From JBBAEA01 sp041656175 (GTDB lineage Bacteria; Myxococcota_A; Bradymonadia; UBA4248): a stretch of 6,588 nt of DNA. Shown here piece after piece: positions 5,974-6,588 of this stretch. The notes under the pieces are model-generated. The model saw only the letters and a list, made by a program, of their open reading frames with translations, did not search any database and had not been told where the DNA came from. Position numbers and translations under genes: made by a program. Within the stretch, counting starts at the first letter, position 1. Each line of letters begins with the position of its first letter. The DNA is taken from positions 1-6,588 of the forward strand of contig JBBAEA010000168.1 of NCBI GenBank assembly GCA_041656175.1, written 5' to 3'.

Positions 5974-6159
5974 CTGTTTTTGTCGATTTCGGGATTCTAT
6001 GCGGCCTCGGCCACAGTACTTGCAAGTAGGAACGAGGTAGAGTTGAGCGAGTATGGTATTACCGTCACAGCGTGTGCGCTAAAGTCCGAGCTGGAAGAAT
6101 CGCCAGCCAACGTTAGCAAGCAGGCGAGTGGTTTTGAGGCAAGGACAGCTGAGTTGTGA
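5974..6159 (+). pseudogene. Probable C-terminal remnant of an IS200/IS605- or IS607-type TnpB
   Basis: This open stretch of 61 codons follows TAG at 5971 and ends with TGA at 6157-6159. Its second half contains NEVELSEYGITVTACALKSE and then a SKQASG stretch. A tail with 'GITVTAC' followed by a serine/lysine/glutamine-rich end resembles the extreme C-terminus of TnpB (OrfB) proteins, after their zinc finger and last catalytic Asp. Neither of those is present here, so only the tail survives, probably from about 6000 onward. The structured DNA just downstream fits a TnpB-element right end. The assignment rests on recalled family resemblance and is not certain. Confidence 0.4.
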
Positions 6160-6295
6160 AATCATAGATGAGCGTGAGGAAATGGCGTGAACGGCTTGCG
6201 AGGCCGTTGTCTAGCCGTGTTTATGCGGGTAGAACGGCCATAACATTGGATGTAAGTGCCAGAGCTAAGCGTCCTCGCGGCGGGGCGCTTGACTC
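6160..6295 (+). ncRNA. Possible transposon right end / omegaRNA-like structured region
   Basis: The GC-rich stretch right after the TnpB-like remnant holds several stems: AACGGC (6190-6195) with GCCGTT (6203-6208), and AAGCGTCC (6267-6274) with GGGCGCTT (6283-6290), with one G-U pair. In TnpB elements the omegaRNA scaffold comes from this position and ends at the element's right end, with the guide copied from the flank. If so, the boundary would lie just after the hairpin ending at 6290. An overlapping 105-codon frame (6168-6485) lacks a ribosome binding site and runs into the inverted repeat. This is inference from position and structure. Confidence 0.35.
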
Positions 6296-6418
6296 TGTGG
6301 ATGCTCTGAAAAAGGCTAGCTTGCTTCAGGAAGCAGAAAATCCATTTCAAAAAACACGCAATATAGAGACCTTTGCACGAACCAAAAATTTGAATGTTTT
6401 TTTCCAAAACGGAACAGT
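6296..6418. other. Spacer with no recognised feature
   Basis: AT-richer DNA lies between the structured region and the right inverted repeat. Only a small GCTTC-AG-GAAGC stem is visible. No gene is supported. Confidence 0.4.
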
Positions 6419-6537
6419 TTTAAAGAAAACTAGTCGTTTTGTAGAGAAGCAAAATAATAAAATGCGCATAAAATTAGGCATGTAGATGATGAAATGACAT
6501 TTTATTCGAAAAGCGCTTAAAAGAGTGCTTTCTTTTT
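6419..6537 (-). repeat. Right copy of the 119-bp inverted repeat
   Basis: This aligns gaplessly, in inverted orientation, to 103-221 with 98 of 119 matches by hand count and 48 of 50 in the outer part. It contains the palindrome AAGCGCTT; the left copy has one change there. Together the two copies bound the gene-bearing segment. Confidence 0.85.
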
Positions 6538-6557
6538 TGGAGGGGGGTGCGGGGGGA

Positions 6558-6588
6558 ACCTTTTTTCTTTTGCAAAAAGAAAAAAGGT
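6558..6588. terminator. Perfect 14-bp stem hairpin at the window edge
   Basis: ACCTTTTTTCTTTT (6558-6571) is exactly inverted as AAAAGAAAAAAGGT (6575-6588) around a GCA loop. It is preceded by a G-rich run (6540-6556), which may pair with sequence beyond the window. It could end transcription in either direction or be a dispersed palindromic repeat. The structure is seen directly; its role is inferred. Confidence 0.5.

Noticed and set aside
6168..6485. 105-codon + strand frame ending in the right inverted repeat
   Set aside because: It lacks a ribosome binding site and spans the proposed transposon end, an unrelated spacer and the repeat.

Overview
The window is an accessory, repeat-rich bacterial segment with two intact genes on the + strand, two small paralogous genes of unknown function on the - strand, and at least two decayed mobile-element remnants. 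The intergenic DNA is dominated by hairpins and dispersed-looking repeats: GTGGGGGAAGTTTCCCCC-type palindromes, a CCTAGTTCTAG repeat block and the AAGAGTGCTTTC end repeats. From memory this style resembles intergenic repeats of higher-GC Helicobacter and related Campylobacterota. That assignment is tentative, because no taxonomic marker gene is present.

Layout. Positions 1-102 hold four consecutive hairpins. A 119-bp sequence at 103-221 recurs in inverted orientation at 6419-6537, so nearly everything else lies between two inverted repeats. Positions 300-560 carry a degenerate three-copy repeat block inside a larger inverted repeat and look non-coding. A Zn-ribbon DNA methyltransferase (694-2967) is followed, with a 4-nt ATGA overlap, by an ADP-ribosylglycohydrolase (2964-3908). 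The two very probably form one translationally coupled operon. Downstream come a nested palindrome (3972-4053), the C-terminal stub of an Rpn/PD-(D/E)XK transposase-like protein (4197-4325, - strand), unknown gene A (4441-4848, -), a hairpin-rich spacer, and unknown gene B (5437-5847, -), a clear paralog of A. After B lies a probable TnpB C-terminal remnant (5974-6159, +), followed by a structured stretch that may be its transposon right end or omegaRNA scaffold. The right inverted repeat and a perfect hairpin at the window edge close the segment.

How the genes may work together. The methyltransferase presumably methylates DNA bases and the hydrolase presumably removes ADP-ribose from an unidentified target. 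No restriction nuclease or ADP-ribosyltransferase is visible here. The coupled pair, flanked by long inverted repeats and transposon debris, is the best candidate for an uncharacterised defence or modification module. The two genes differ strongly in base composition, which suggests they were joined from different sources. A and B are most simply read as separate single-gene units transcribed toward the methyltransferase operon; nothing in the sequence links them functionally to it.
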